Source: an uncultured Bacilli bacterium | Lineage (GTDB): Bacteria; Bacillota_I; Bacilli_A; RFN20; CAG-288 | Assembly: GCA_944371605.1 (NCBI GenBank) | Contig: CALVXU010000030.1 | Coordinates: forward strand, 116,187-180,186 | DNA length: 64,000 bases | Direction of reading: 5' to 3' | In this document: positions 44,802 to 54,275 of the stretch, piece after piece | How positions within the stretch are numbered: position 1 is the stretch's first letter | How the letters are laid out: the number at the start of each line of letters is the position of its first letter | The notes under the pieces: generated by a model | Database searches by the model: none | What the model saw: only the letters and a program-made list of their open reading frames with translations | Told to the model about the DNA's origin: nothing | Position numbers and translations under genes: made by a program

Positions 44802-45562
44802 TGAGTGCGTTAAGCAATCTTAAACGTCTATGTAAATTCAGCTTTTCTTTCCTTTTCATCTCTTCCGCTTTGCTTTTTTCAAGCTGTAAATCTGATCAAA
44901 ATGGCCCCATAAATTCTGGCGCCCATGTCGTTGATCCGATTCCGATGGGCGGCGAAGAAGTTCTTGATGATGGCGGACAAATCAACCATTCCGATCCGAT
45001 AAAAGTCACTACCGGTGTGAAATTTAAGAAGGAGAGAAGAATCGTCTTAGGATTAGATGATGATAAGTATACTTTGGAAGGAGGCGCGAAGATTGAGGAT
45101 TGGGCCGGTGCACCAGTTCATCGAATCAAATTGACTAACACTGCACAAAGCATCACTTTCCGCCTAGATTTCTCTAAAGTAGAAGACAAATCCAAAGTTG
45201 GTTGTATGATGACACTCATCCGTTCGAGAGCCAATATGACTGTTCAAGTTTCTCTGAATCAAGAAGACTGGACTGAGATAGGTTATCCAGAAAGATCGGC
45301 TTTCTCCACCTCAAATATCCATTGCAATTATGCTGAACAAGTCCACGATTTAAGAAATGCTGGATATACGTTGAATGATAAAAATCTCTGGCAATTCTAT
45401 TGGAACTTAGGCGAATATGTCGACGACACAGGAATCATCTATTTAAGAGCAGGCTATTCGAATGAACATGCGGATATCTTAAGCGATAAAGGTGTCGGTA
45501 CTGACATCATAGACTATATCAGCTACTTCGAAAGTCTAGAATATGAGTACGCATATCTATAA
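44798..45562 (+). CDS. Lipoprotein with one beta-rich carbohydrate-binding-like module
   Basis: The protein has 254 residues. A lipoprotein signal ends at FSSC (lipid Cys about 30), then a Gly/Asp-rich linker of about 45 residues. The single domain (about 78-250) is homologous to modules in the next two reading frames. It has the common pattern GGxKxxDW, ITFxLDFSKVEDKSKVG, a Q-V-S/E-V-S-x-D/Q-x-x-x-W strand, and G-x-D-I-I-D-x-I-x-Y-x-x-S-L-E near the end. This jelly-roll-like layout suggests a new or divergent CBM. The gene overlaps the GH3 stop. Two adjacent ATGs are possible starts, and the second (44801) is better spaced from GGAGG. Confidence 0.8.
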   Translation: MMSALSNLKRLCKFSFSFLFISSALLFSSCKSDQNGPINSGAHVVDPIPMGGEEVLDDGGQINHSDPIKVTTGVKFKKERRIVLGLDDDKYTLEGGAKIEDWAGAPVHRIKLTNTAQSITFRLDFSKVEDKSKVGCMMTLIRSRANMTVQVSLNQEDWTEIGYPERSAFSTSNIHCNYAEQVHDLRNAGYTLNDKNLWQFYWNLGEYVDDTGIIYLRAGYSNEHADILSDKGVGTDIIDYISYFESLEYEYAYL

Positions 45563-45585
45563 AAAGAATAAAAGGAGTTAAAACA

Positions 45586-47058
45586 ATGCTGAGAAAAAAT
45601 AAAAATTTAAAACTCATCAACTTAGCAAGCTGTTTTTCATTGATTTTATTGGCTGGTATGTTCACATCATGCACTGATGGGACTTCTACAAGTCAAGCAA
45701 CACAACCCGGTGTTTTAGAAAATATAGAAATAACTACTATTCCGACAACTACCACTTATTATGAAGGCGATTTGTTCTCTAATCATGGTATGGTTGTCAC
45801 CGCTTATTATGACAATGATTTCTCACAAGAAGTCACTGACTATACTTGGTCACCTTCCGGTCCTTTGACTGCAGAAGATACAATAGTAACCATCTCTTAT
45901 ACAGAAAATGAAGTGACCAAAACTGCTGAACAGGAAATAAACATCAAAGCGGCACCAGGAAAAGTAGTCGGCATTGATATCGTCACACCTCCGGATAAAA
46001 CCGTATATACAGCTGGAGAAACTTTTGATAAAACAGGTATGAAAGTAGTGACAGTCTTAGATAAAGATACAGTCGAAGGCGAAGATATCACAAATAGTAT
46101 TTCTTACTCGCCTAGTGGAGCCTTGACTACTGATGATACTGAAATAACCATTTCATATAAACTAGGAGACGATGTATTCGAAGATACACTACCTATAACA
46201 GTTAATGAAGGCACAGCAATCATCACTTCAGGAGCTGTCACTTATTCTGGAAAGCATCAAATAGTCATCGATCCAGATTTGGTCGGTGAAGAAGGTGAAG
46301 GCTATACTTTAAGCGGTGGAATGAAGACCAGGATTTGGGATTATAACGGCACATATAAAGATTCTCCATTTGGAAGAATGCAAGCGGATGGAGCTGGTAA
46401 ATATGTGACTTTCGAATATGATTTTTCATCTTTGGATGACGTTTCTAAAGTCGGTTTTTCCGCTAATATGATCGGAACTAGAGCTAGAACTTTAATCGAA
46501 GTGTCAACTGATAACCAAGAGTTTGTCACCATCGGTTACTCGGATGATTCTTCAAGAGGAATTAATAATTGTTCTGACTATCATTCCGATTATAAACAGC
46601 TCGTCACTTCTTTAAGAGGCTTTGAAGTCGGCGATTCTCATCTTTATAACTACTTTTGGTCATTAGGCGAATACATGGGTGAAAGCAAAAAAATCTATGT
46701 TCGTTTCGGATATACAGACGAATATCAAAACAATCTTGAAAGCCAAGCTGTCGGAGCTGATGTCATCGATAATGTTTGCTTCTATGACAGTCTCGAAATA
46801 GCTGAAATTGATCGGATTGAAATAACTAAGATGCCAAACAAAACCTCTTATTTTGTAGGTGAAAACTTCAATAGCAATGGTATGGAAGTCACCGCATATT
46901 TTAAAGGAATGGATGAAGGACTAGTCATCAATGATTACACGATTTCACCATTAACAATCACTAGTGAAACAACTGAAATCACAATCACTTATCGTGTTTC
47001 GGGTGTGACTAAAACTACAACATTACCGATCACTGTCAGTGAAGCGATCATTAAATAA
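45586..47058 (+). CDS. Ig/CBM-like surface lipoprotein (main part of a gene split by a stop codon)
   Basis: The protein has 490 residues. A lipoprotein signal ends at FTSC. Big_3-type Ig domains lie at about 44-122 and 124-208. A beta-rich module (about 210-405) of the same family as the lipoprotein before it follows, then a third Ig domain (about 406-487). Translation ends at a TAA (47056-47058). The frame continues without a break for another 184 codons into a further module, which strongly suggests one original protein of about 674 residues with Ig-Ig-module-Ig-module order. As read, the protein lacks its last module but is still a plausible surface lipoprotein. Confidence 0.8.
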   Translation: MLRKNKNLKLINLASCFSLILLAGMFTSCTDGTSTSQATQPGVLENIEITTIPTTTTYYEGDLFSNHGMVVTAYYDNDFSQEVTDYTWSPSGPLTAEDTIVTISYTENEVTKTAEQEINIKAAPGKVVGIDIVTPPDKTVYTAGETFDKTGMKVVTVLDKDTVEGEDITNSISYSPSGALTTDDTEITISYKLGDDVFEDTLPITVNEGTAIITSGAVTYSGKHQIVIDPDLVGEEGEGYTLSGGMKTRIWDYNGTYKDSPFGRMQADGAGKYVTFEYDFSSLDDVSKVGFSANMIGTRARTLIEVSTDNQEFVTIGYSDDSSRGINNCSDYHSDYKQLVTSLRGFEVGDSHLYNYFWSLGEYMGESKKIYVRFGYTDEYQNNLESQAVGADVIDNVCFYDSLEIAEIDRIEITKMPNKTSYFVGENFNSNGMEVTAYFKGMDEGLVINDYTISPLTITSETTEITITYRVSGVTKTTTLPITVSEAIIK

Positions 47059-47610
47059 GGCGCACATGATATCATGCTTGAAACCGATACTGATAAATAT
47101 GTTATGAATGGGTCATTGAAAGATTGGTCGAATAACGGCTTTACTTTCAAACGTTTTCGCTGCGATTCTGCCTCGGAAAACATCACTTTCACACTTGATT
47201 ATTCAAAGCTTGAAGACAAATCAGCAATCGGTGTAGGTATCAACCTCATCGCTTCTCGACAAAAAGCAGTGATTGAAGTATCGACAGATGGTAGTGATTG
47301 GGTTGAACTAGGACATATAGTCAAAGTGACTGACGGGAGTCGCGAAGATGATGGTAGAGATGCCACTATGATTTGCGACTACTCAGAAAAAGTGACTTCA
47401 TTATATGGTTCAACTGTCAGTGATAAAAATTTCATCTGCTGCTATTACAATCTATCTGAATACTTAAGTGCTGAAAATGAAGACGGTATCATTTATATCC
47501 GTGGTGGCTTTAATGCAAACTACAGCGAAGCCGGTACTGGTAATGTCGGAGCTGATATCATAGCAGGTATCACCTATTATGATAAACTTCAAATCGCTGA
47601 TAATATATAG
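47059..47610 (+). pseudogene. Detached C-terminal module of the preceding lipoprotein
   Basis: This is in the same frame as the lipoprotein at 45586, separated only by one TAA. It encodes a module matching the two before it (GSLKDW, ITFTLDYSKLEDKSAIG, VIEVSTDGSDWVELG, GADIIAGITYYDKLQI). An internal ATG at 47074 has no ribosome binding site, and its product would have no signal peptide. It would therefore only be useful if the stop is read through or is a sequence error. Confidence 0.75.
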
Positions 47611-47628
47611 TCGATAACTGAATCAATC

Positions 47629-47679
47629 AAAAAAGCTGTTATGTGCTTGAAATAAACTAGCTCCATAACAGCTTTTTTT
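47629..47679 (+). terminator. Strong terminator of cassette 2
   Basis: A stem of about 14 bp, AAAAAGCTGTTATG with CATAACAGCTTTTT (within 47629-47643 and 47664-47678), is followed by a T run. It closes the GH3 4/lipoprotein operon. Confidence 0.88.
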
Positions 47680-47766
47680 AGTTGAGTTTAATCATTTCTA
47701 TTTTACTTTGACTAAAGAGGTATCTCATCACGAAAATAAGCACGCGATTAAAGATTGAATTTAGTT

Positions 47767-50700
47767 TTAAAACAAAGTCATTTGATCAGATTCTGGCAAA
47801 TCCTCTAAAGCTCCTAGCTTTCTAAATTCTTCGATCAATTTATCAGAAACTTTGCCACGTGCTTTTAAATCTTCCACGGAAGTAAAAGGCATTTGAGTTC
47901 TAGCTTTGACGATTTGATCACCGACTGAGCTACCTAAGCCATTGATTGAAGAAAAAGAAGGTATGACTTTTTGGTGAACATGATCGATTGAAAAAGCTGT
48001 CGATAAAGATTTGTTGATCGAAACATGAGTGAATTCATATCCGCGATCATACATCTCGATAGTCTGTTCTAAAGCGTTGATCAAAGATACTTCCTTGTTT
48101 TCGACTTTCTTATGATTAGCGATACGATAATTGATGTCTTCAAGTCTTTTCACGCATGCTTTTAAACCCTTACACATAGTCTCAATCTCATATGCATCAC
48201 ATCTCAAAGTGAAATAAGTCGCATAATACTCTAGTGGATAATGAACCTTGAAATAAGCACATCTCATAGCCATATTGACGTAAGCCACAGCATGACCACG
48301 CGGAAATAAATATTGGATTTTTTCACAAGAGCGGATGTAATAGTCAGGAACATTATGTTCTCTCATCATCGCCGTATATTTTTCGCGTTGCTCTTTAAAT
48401 GCTGGTTTACAAAAATTACCTTTTCTGACTATTTCCATAATTTTAAAGGTATCATTGAGATCCATCCCATATTTTTCATTCAAGCCGATCATGATATCAT
48501 CACGACAGGCGATAACATCTTTTAAGGTTAAATTATTTTCCAAAATCAAGTCACGGGCATTGCCGGCATAAACATCAGTACCATGTGAAAGCCCTGAGAT
48601 TCTCACTAAGTCTGAAAAACAACGCGGCTTGGTTTCCAGCAGAGTTCTTCTGCCGATTGTTGTGCCGAATTCAGGCAATCCTAAAGCACCAGTCTCTTGT
48701 TTTAAAACATTGTTCTTCAAATGCAAAGCATCAGGAGACCAAAATAATGATAGAGCTTCTGGATCGTTGAGAGGAATCTTTTCAAGCACTTCTTTAAAGG
48801 AGATGCCGATGAGATCGCACATCATCTTCACAGCTTGTGGATCAACATGACCCAACATATCAAATTTTAAAACAGTATCATGAATTGCTTTAAAATCATA
48901 ATGTGTAGTTTTCCATGTAGAATCAACTTCATCTGCCGGATACTGAACAGGTGTAAAGTCATAGACTTCCATATCGTCTGGTATGACGATAACACCACCC
49001 GGATGTTGCCCAGTAGTTCTTTTGACATCCGAACATCCGATAGCCAATCTGTCTAGTTCAGCTTGTCTGACTTTTGATGGATCTTTACCAATAGACTCGA
49101 AATATCCTTTGACATATCCTAAAGCGTTCTTTTCCTTGGCAGCTTGAATAGTGCCTGCTTTAAAGACATTGTCTTTACCCAATAACTCTTTGATATGTTC
49201 TTGGGCGATGCTTTGGAAATCAGATGGAAAATTCAAATCGATATCAGGAACTTTTTCAGCATGGAAACCCAAGAAAGTCGCGAAAGGAATATTCTGACCT
49301 TCACCTTTTAATTTGCTTCCACATTGCGGACACATCTTTTCGGGCAAGTCATAACCCGAGCCATATTTATTTGGATCGACCCACTCTAAATGGTGACACT
49401 TAGGACAGATATAATGCGGTGGTAATGGATTGACTTCCGTGATCCCTGACATCGTAGCGACTAAAGAAGAACCGACTGAACCACGTGAACCGATCATATA
49501 TCCTTGTTCATTTGACCATCGGACTAAAAGTGAAGAAATCCAATAAATAACTGAATAACCGTTAGAAATAATACCATTGAGCTCAGTATCTAATCTCTCT
49601 TGAATCTCTTTTGGTAATGGATCTCCGTAGGTTTCTTTAGCTGTTTTGAAAACGAGATCCGTCAAAAGTTTTTCATTTCCTTCAATCTTAGGAGGATATA
49701 ATTTGTCTTTAACAGGCTTGATGTCATCAGCAATCATATCAGCAACTTTATTAGTATTAGTGATGACGATATCATGAACAAGCTTCTCATCATTTAAAAA
49801 AGAGAAACATTCTAACATTTCATCAGTAGTTCTAAAGTGCTGGTCAGGATTCACAAAAGGATGCTTATAATAAGCTCTTTTAGCTTCATCACTGGCATTT
49901 TCATAAGGAGCTAAATTGAGAGGGTGCCTAGCACCTTTTAAGCCACGAGCAGAGATGTAAATATCTCTTAAGATTTTATCTTCTGGATTTAGATAATGAC
50001 AATCGCCAGTGGCACAAACCAATTTGTTGATTGATAAAGCATCTGCTATCAAATCTGAAAGAATATGTTTAACGCCATCCATATCAGCCAATTGCCCTTT
50101 ATTGATCAAATATAGATAATTTGCAGGCGGCTGAACTTCTATAAAATCATAATAAGACATGATTTGCTTTAACACATCAGACGACTTGGTCATGGCCGCT
50201 TCAAAAACTTCACCATTCAGACAAGCTGAGCCGATCAAAAGATTTTCTCTCGCCTTTGTCAAAGCACTCTTCGGCAATAGAGGATAGCCATTAGAAGAAA
50301 TGTATTTAATCTGTGATAATGAGATCAATTTGTATAGATCTTTTAAACCAGCAGTATTTTTCACATAACAGGTGGCATGATAAGGATGCATGCATAAAAT
50401 CATCTGGTCAGTGATAGGAAAGTTTCCTAAATCCGCATGTGTTAATCTCTCATTATCTTTAGTCAGTTTAGCGATGAATACTTGTAATATTTTTGAGAGA
50501 ATCAGGGCATCATAATTAGCACGGTGAGCTGATATTTCATCAAACTGAATATCTAATTCTCTAGCCAAAACGCCTTCAGTATGGCGTTTCTTTTCTGGAT
50601 AAAGATAGATGGAGATGGGCAAAGTATCAATGACAGGATTTTTGATTGTTTCAAATCCATTATTCTTTAAAGCCTCATTTAAAAAGCCATAGTCGAAAGC

Positions 50701-52110
50701 TGCATTATGAGCGACTATAACACTATCGCCAAAAAACTCTTTAATCATTTTTAAGGCTTCTTTAATCGGTTTGCCATTATCTACTTGTTCTTGAGAAATA
50801 TGCGATTCTTCAATCGAAAAACGCGATAATTTTCTATCAGGATTGACAAAGAAGTCGATGGTATCTAAAACTTGTCCAGCTGAATCGATTTTCACAGCTC
50901 CGAATTCGATGATACGATCGTATCTAGCAGATAAACCAGTGGTTTCTAAGTCAAAAATGACAAAGTCCGTTTTATTTAAAACACGGGTGCTATCCGGATT
51001 ATAAATATATTTAGGTGTATCATCGACGACATAGAATTCAGTCCCATATAGAATTTTAAGCCCATATTTCTTACCAGCCGCTTGAGCTTTTGGGAAAGAC
51101 TGACAAACGCCATGATCAGTGACTGCCAAAGCTTTATGTCCAAAGCGTTTTGCAGCTTCAGCATAAGAAGCGAAATCAGCTAAACCATCCAAAGCTGATA
51201 ATTTAGTATGCAAATGCAATTCAACTCTTTTTTCAGGGCTTGTATCCATTCTCAAGGGGTCATTTTCGACTTTTTCAATTTTGTCTACCTCAATCGATAT
51301 TTCATCCCTTGAATAAGAATCATAAAAGGTTCTTCCATAAATTTTGACTTTTACTCCGACATCAAATTTTAAAAGTTCTTCTAAAGCCATCTTCTTCCCT
51401 TCAAAAATCGTGACCTTAACTGAATCAGTTCCATCATATAATTCAAGAGAACGGATGAGAGTCATCTTTTTAGATTTGCGGTCATCAACTTTAAAAATCG
51501 TCCCTTCAACTATGACTTTAGGAAAATTCTCTATATCTTTAAGTTTGCATGGTTGATAAGTTGAATTGATCTCTTCCTGAATTTTGATATTCTTCATAGT
51601 ATCAAGAGCATTTTTCTGATATTCTTGATCTCTTCTCTTAGAAAAATCATCACTGAGATAAATCTTTTCTTGCATCATCAATTTATATGTAGAAGAGATA
51701 GAATCAAGGAAATCATTAAATTTTCGAATCTCATCACTGATCTGTTTAGCCTGTTCAGTCTTTTGATAATAGAAAAGAACTTTATTTTCAGTCTCATAAA
51801 AATAAACATCATCTAAAAGTTTAGAGTCAATCGCCTCTTTAAATTCCTCTAGCAAGCGAGGAAAATAAGTTCTTTCATCTATATATGAAAAAGAAATCTT
51901 CATGCTGAAACCGCCGATAGCGGTGAAATTAGAAACGGCATCAAAAAAATCTTGGTAAGCTTTATATGATAAATAATGGGGAAAAACGATATTAGCTACT
52001 AAACAATTATTCTCTTTTTCATTGATAAGCTTGCCAAAAGAGCCTTCCGCATAAGGCTTTAAATCTTTGATTTTAATCTTATTTAAAAATCTTTCAAGCA
52101 GTGAATCCAT
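47767..52110 (-). CDS. polC: DNA polymerase III alpha subunit, PolC type
   Basis: The protein has about 1447 residues. The replicative polymerase of low-GC Gram-positives has these parts in order: an N-terminal domain (about 1-190), an OB-fold (about 205-290), a PHP domain split by the proofreading exonuclease (PHP entry ELHLHTKLSALDG near 310, Exo I FDLETTG near 395, HNAAFDYG), then the palm with PDIDLNFPSDFQ. A zinc ribbon (CPKC and CPQCG) and the fingers follow. I chose the ATG at 52108-52110 behind AAAGGA over a TTG 33 bp upstream. It stands apart from rseP, with hsp20 in between, whereas in most relatives polC directly follows rseP-proS. Confidence 0.97.
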   Translation of the reverse strand: MDSLLERFLNKIKIKDLKPYAEGSFGKLINEKENNCLVANIVFPHYLSYKAYQDFFDAVSNFTAIGGFSMKISFSYIDERTYFPRLLEEFKEAIDSKLLDDVYFYETENKVLFYYQKTEQAKQISDEIRKFNDFLDSISSTYKLMMQEKIYLSDDFSKRRDQEYQKNALDTMKNIKIQEEINSTYQPCKLKDIENFPKVIVEGTIFKVDDRKSKKMTLIRSLELYDGTDSVKVTIFEGKKMALEELLKFDVGVKVKIYGRTFYDSYSRDEISIEVDKIEKVENDPLRMDTSPEKRVELHLHTKLSALDGLADFASYAEAAKRFGHKALAVTDHGVCQSFPKAQAAGKKYGLKILYGTEFYVVDDTPKYIYNPDSTRVLNKTDFVIFDLETTGLSARYDRIIEFGAVKIDSAGQVLDTIDFFVNPDRKLSRFSIEESHISQEQVDNGKPIKEALKMIKEFFGDSVIVAHNAAFDYGFLNEALKNNGFETIKNPVIDTLPISIYLYPEKKRHTEGVLARELDIQFDEISAHRANYDALILSKILQVFIAKLTKDNERLTHADLGNFPITDQMILCMHPYHATCYVKNTAGLKDLYKLISLSQIKYISSNGYPLLPKSALTKARENLLIGSACLNGEVFEAAMTKSSDVLKQIMSYYDFIEVQPPANYLYLINKGQLADMDGVKHILSDLIADALSINKLVCATGDCHYLNPEDKILRDIYISARGLKGARHPLNLAPYENASDEAKRAYYKHPFVNPDQHFRTTDEMLECFSFLNDEKLVHDIVITNTNKVADMIADDIKPVKDKLYPPKIEGNEKLLTDLVFKTAKETYGDPLPKEIQERLDTELNGIISNGYSVIYWISSLLVRWSNEQGYMIGSRGSVGSSLVATMSGITEVNPLPPHYICPKCHHLEWVDPNKYGSGYDLPEKMCPQCGSKLKGEGQNIPFATFLGFHAEKVPDIDLNFPSDFQSIAQEHIKELLGKDNVFKAGTIQAAKEKNALGYVKGYFESIGKDPSKVRQAELDRLAIGCSDVKRTTGQHPGGVIVIPDDMEVYDFTPVQYPADEVDSTWKTTHYDFKAIHDTVLKFDMLGHVDPQAVKMMCDLIGISFKEVLEKIPLNDPEALSLFWSPDALHLKNNVLKQETGALGLPEFGTTIGRRTLLETKPRCFSDLVRISGLSHGTDVYAGNARDLILENNLTLKDVIACRDDIMIGLNEKYGMDLNDTFKIMEIVRKGNFCKPAFKEQREKYTAMMREHNVPDYYIRSCEKIQYLFPRGHAVAYVNMAMRCAYFKVHYPLEYYATYFTLRCDAYEIETMCKGLKACVKRLEDINYRIANHKKVENKEVSLINALEQTIEMYDRGYEFTHVSINKSLSTAFSIDHVHQKVIPSFSSINGLGSSVGDQIVKARTQMPFTSVEDLKARGKVSDKLIEEFRKLGALEDLPESDQMTLF

Positions 52111-52294
52111 ATTGAGTCCTTTATCTTCTAAAACTATTCTCAAACCTGAATTGAGGAGAAAATTTACTAGTATTTATTCTAGCACTAGCCCGATTAAAAC
52201 GCATTAAGAAATTAAACAAAGTATTTTTTATTAAAAAAATTAAATTAAAATTTCTCGATATCTATCGGAATATTTGATAATTTCTATAAAATAT

Positions 52295-52321
52295 TTAGCA
52301 CTTACACTTGAAAAGTGCTAA
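52295..52321. promoter_or_regulatory. CIRCE element 1 (HrcA operator)
   Basis: TTAGCACTT-N9-AAGTGCTAA fits the CIRCE inverted repeat with exact 9-bp spacing. A TTGAAA -35 (52308-52313) lies inside it. Confidence 0.9.
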
Positions 52322-52335
52322 ATAATCGCTATACT
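52308..52335 (+). promoter_or_regulatory. Predicted hsp20 promoter between two CIRCE elements
   Basis: TTGAAA (52308-52313), a 16-bp spacer and TATACT (52330-52335). CIRCE 1 covers the -35 and CIRCE 2 the transcription start region, so HrcA would block both polymerase binding and clearance. Confidence 0.65.
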
Positions 52336-52339
52336 ATAG

Positions 52340-52366
52340 TTAGCACTTAAGATAAAAGAGTGCTAA
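52340..52366. promoter_or_regulatory. CIRCE element 2 (HrcA operator)
   Basis: TTAGCACTT-N9-GAGTGCTAA, a second near-perfect CIRCE, lies 18 bp after the first and 15 bp before the hsp20 start codon. Confidence 0.92.
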
Positions 52367-52381
52367 CGGAGGCAAATAATT

Positions 52382-52861
52382 ATGAATGAACAAAAAAATG
52401 AAATCCAAAGAAGAAATGAATCTGACAATTATCGCAAAGACCATCATGAAAGAAATCGTGCTAGTCTATCATTCTTCCATCCTTTCTTAAACTTATTTGA
52501 TGACAATTTCTTCAACGAGGATGACGAGAGCTTTGATTTGATGAAAACTGACATCAAAGACGAAGGCGATAATTATAAGTTAGAAGTAGAGATTCCAGGT
52601 GTTGAGAAAAAAGATATCAAGATTTCTTTAGAAAACGGCTATCTTAACGTTCAGGCTAGATTCGAGCATTCCAGCAAAGAAGGAGAAGGCAAATACATCC
52701 ACTATGAACGTTCGAGCGGCAATTATTCTCGTTCCTTCTACGTCGGCAATAATGTGAAAAAGTCTGATATCAACGCTTCTTCTAATAATGGTGTCTTAAC
52801 TATCACCTTCCCTAAAAATAAAAACCAGCAAGAAGAAGATAAGTATATCGAAATCAAGTGA
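52382..52861 (+). CDS. Small heat-shock protein, Hsp20 family
   Basis: The protein has 159 residues. A polar N-terminal arm with an FFHPFLNLFDD motif precedes an alpha-crystallin domain (about 52-150), with the YKLEVEIPGVEKKDIKISLENGYL pattern in segments and the final NGVLTITFPK strand. It is an ATP-independent holdase that keeps unfolding proteins soluble. Two CIRCE elements show HrcA control. It has a GGAGG site. It is transcribed opposite to its flanking housekeeping genes, so it appears to have been placed between polC and rseP. Confidence 0.95.
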   Translation: MNEQKNEIQRRNESDNYRKDHHERNRASLSFFHPFLNLFDDNFFNEDDESFDLMKTDIKDEGDNYKLEVEIPGVEKKDIKISLENGYLNVQARFEHSSKEGEGKYIHYERSSGNYSRSFYVGNNVKKSDINASSNNGVLTITFPKNKNQQEEDKYIEIK

Positions 52862-52871
52862 TTCCTATCAG

Positions 52872-52912
52872 AAAAGACCATCAAGTCAACAATAGCTTGA
52901 TGGTCTTTTTTT
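52872..52912. terminator. Bidirectional terminator between hsp20 and rseP
   Basis: A 14-bp perfect stem AAAAGACCATCAAG/CTTGATGGTCTTTT is followed by T on both strands. It serves both convergent genes. Confidence 0.9.
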
Positions 52913-52932
52913 AACTAAATTATAATTTCTGA

Positions 52933-54273
52933 CTAGAACATGATCACGTCTTTGATGATCAAGGCGATGCCAAGTCCTAATAGCAGTAATAAGCCGATAG
53001 TGTTAGCGATAGCTTTGAATTTTTGTGGAGCTTTCTTTCTAGTGATCGTTTCACCTAATGCGACTAAAGTTTGCCAGCCGTCTAAACCAGGTATAGGGAT
53101 AAGATTAAAGCACCCTAAGTTCAATGAAATATAACCCCAAAGATACAGGACATACGCTATCGAGCCAGATTCCACTCCTTGAGCAGACATTTGATAAATT
53201 GAAATCAAACCACCGATATTTTGCCATCCTTCTGGTGTGAAGAGACTACCTAAAGCTTGATAGATACCGACGAAGAGATTACCAAACTGTCTACCAGCAA
53301 TCTTCACCCCTTCTGCCGCACCATAAGTGAAGCTATACGATGTTGCCGAAATACCCATATTTTCAAACACATAGACATCATCAACTAATTCAGGAGTCAA
53401 AACAAAACTGACATCGTTATGAGTGACATCATTTGCATCAATATAATCCAAATGAATGGTTCTAGTTGAATTAGCATTTGCAGCCAAGTCAGCAAAGGGA
53501 TTATTCTCAAATTCAACGGTGAGCATATTTTGAGATGCATAAGCGATGCTCGTATGTTCCAATTCATCAAAAGTGCCTGAACTAGCTCCATCTTGGAATA
53601 ACATGTAACTATCTAATGGCTGACGATTTTCTTCAGCTGGGAATGAAATCTCAGCTATGACCTCTTCAGTTTTAACATCAACAAGATTTTCATACACTTG
53701 ATACAAAGAGATAATCCTATCTCCGCTTCTCAATCCAGCATCATAAATAGCTGAGTTCTCGCTCACTTCTATGATGTTAGAATCATTATGATAGGCAGTC
53801 TGTGGACAGAAAGAAAAAGAGATAAAAAAGAGCAAAAAGCAAAGGATGAAGTTCATAGCTATGCCAGCTAACATGATGCAGATCTGTTTGAAGTGATTGA
53901 CGCCGCTTAATGTGCGGTTCTTAGGGACTTTGATATCCATTTCATCATCATCTTCGCCAGCCATAGAAACATATCCGCCTAAAGGTAAAAGACGGATACT
54001 GAACTGCGTCTCGCCTTCGACTTTTTCGTATTGGCCTTCTTTATCTAAATCTTTAGTCAAAGCATTGTATAAAGGCTCATCTTTATCATTTTTAGGGTGA
54101 ATGTATCTTTTGTGTTTGAACTTATGTTTAAAAATGGCTGGTCCAAAGCCGATGGAATATTCAAAGCAATATACGTTACATAGTTTAGCGACCATGAAAT
54201 GCCCTAATTCATGAATGCAAATAACCAGTAATAAAGCGACGATAAAGACAACGATATTGATGAACAATTGCAT
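52933..54273 (-). CDS. rseP: Site-2 intramembrane protease RseP/RasP
   Basis: The protein has 446 residues. The first membrane helix carries the zinc site HELGH (residues 21-25). Further helices, a PDZ-like region (about 180-330), and the third metal ligand in NLIPIPGLDGW follow. It cleaves anti-sigma factors and remnant signal peptides within the membrane. The usual motif NxxPxPxLDG is kept. The gene ends the dxr-cdsA-uppS run, 2 bp after dxr. Confidence 0.95.
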   Translation of the reverse strand: MQLFINIVVFIVALLLVICIHELGHFMVAKLCNVYCFEYSIGFGPAIFKHKFKHKRYIHPKNDKDEPLYNALTKDLDKEGQYEKVEGETQFSIRLLPLGGYVSMAGEDDDEMDIKVPKNRTLSGVNHFKQICIMLAGIAMNFILCFLLFFISFSFCPQTAYHNDSNIIEVSENSAIYDAGLRSGDRIISLYQVYENLVDVKTEEVIAEISFPAEENRQPLDSYMLFQDGASSGTFDELEHTSIAYASQNMLTVEFENNPFADLAANANSTRTIHLDYIDANDVTHNDVSFVLTPELVDDVYVFENMGISATSYSFTYGAAEGVKIAGRQFGNLFVGIYQALGSLFTPEGWQNIGGLISIYQMSAQGVESGSIAYVLYLWGYISLNLGCFNLIPIPGLDGWQTLVALGETITRKKAPQKFKAIANTIGLLLLLGLGIALIIKDVIMF

Positions 54274-54275
54274 AA

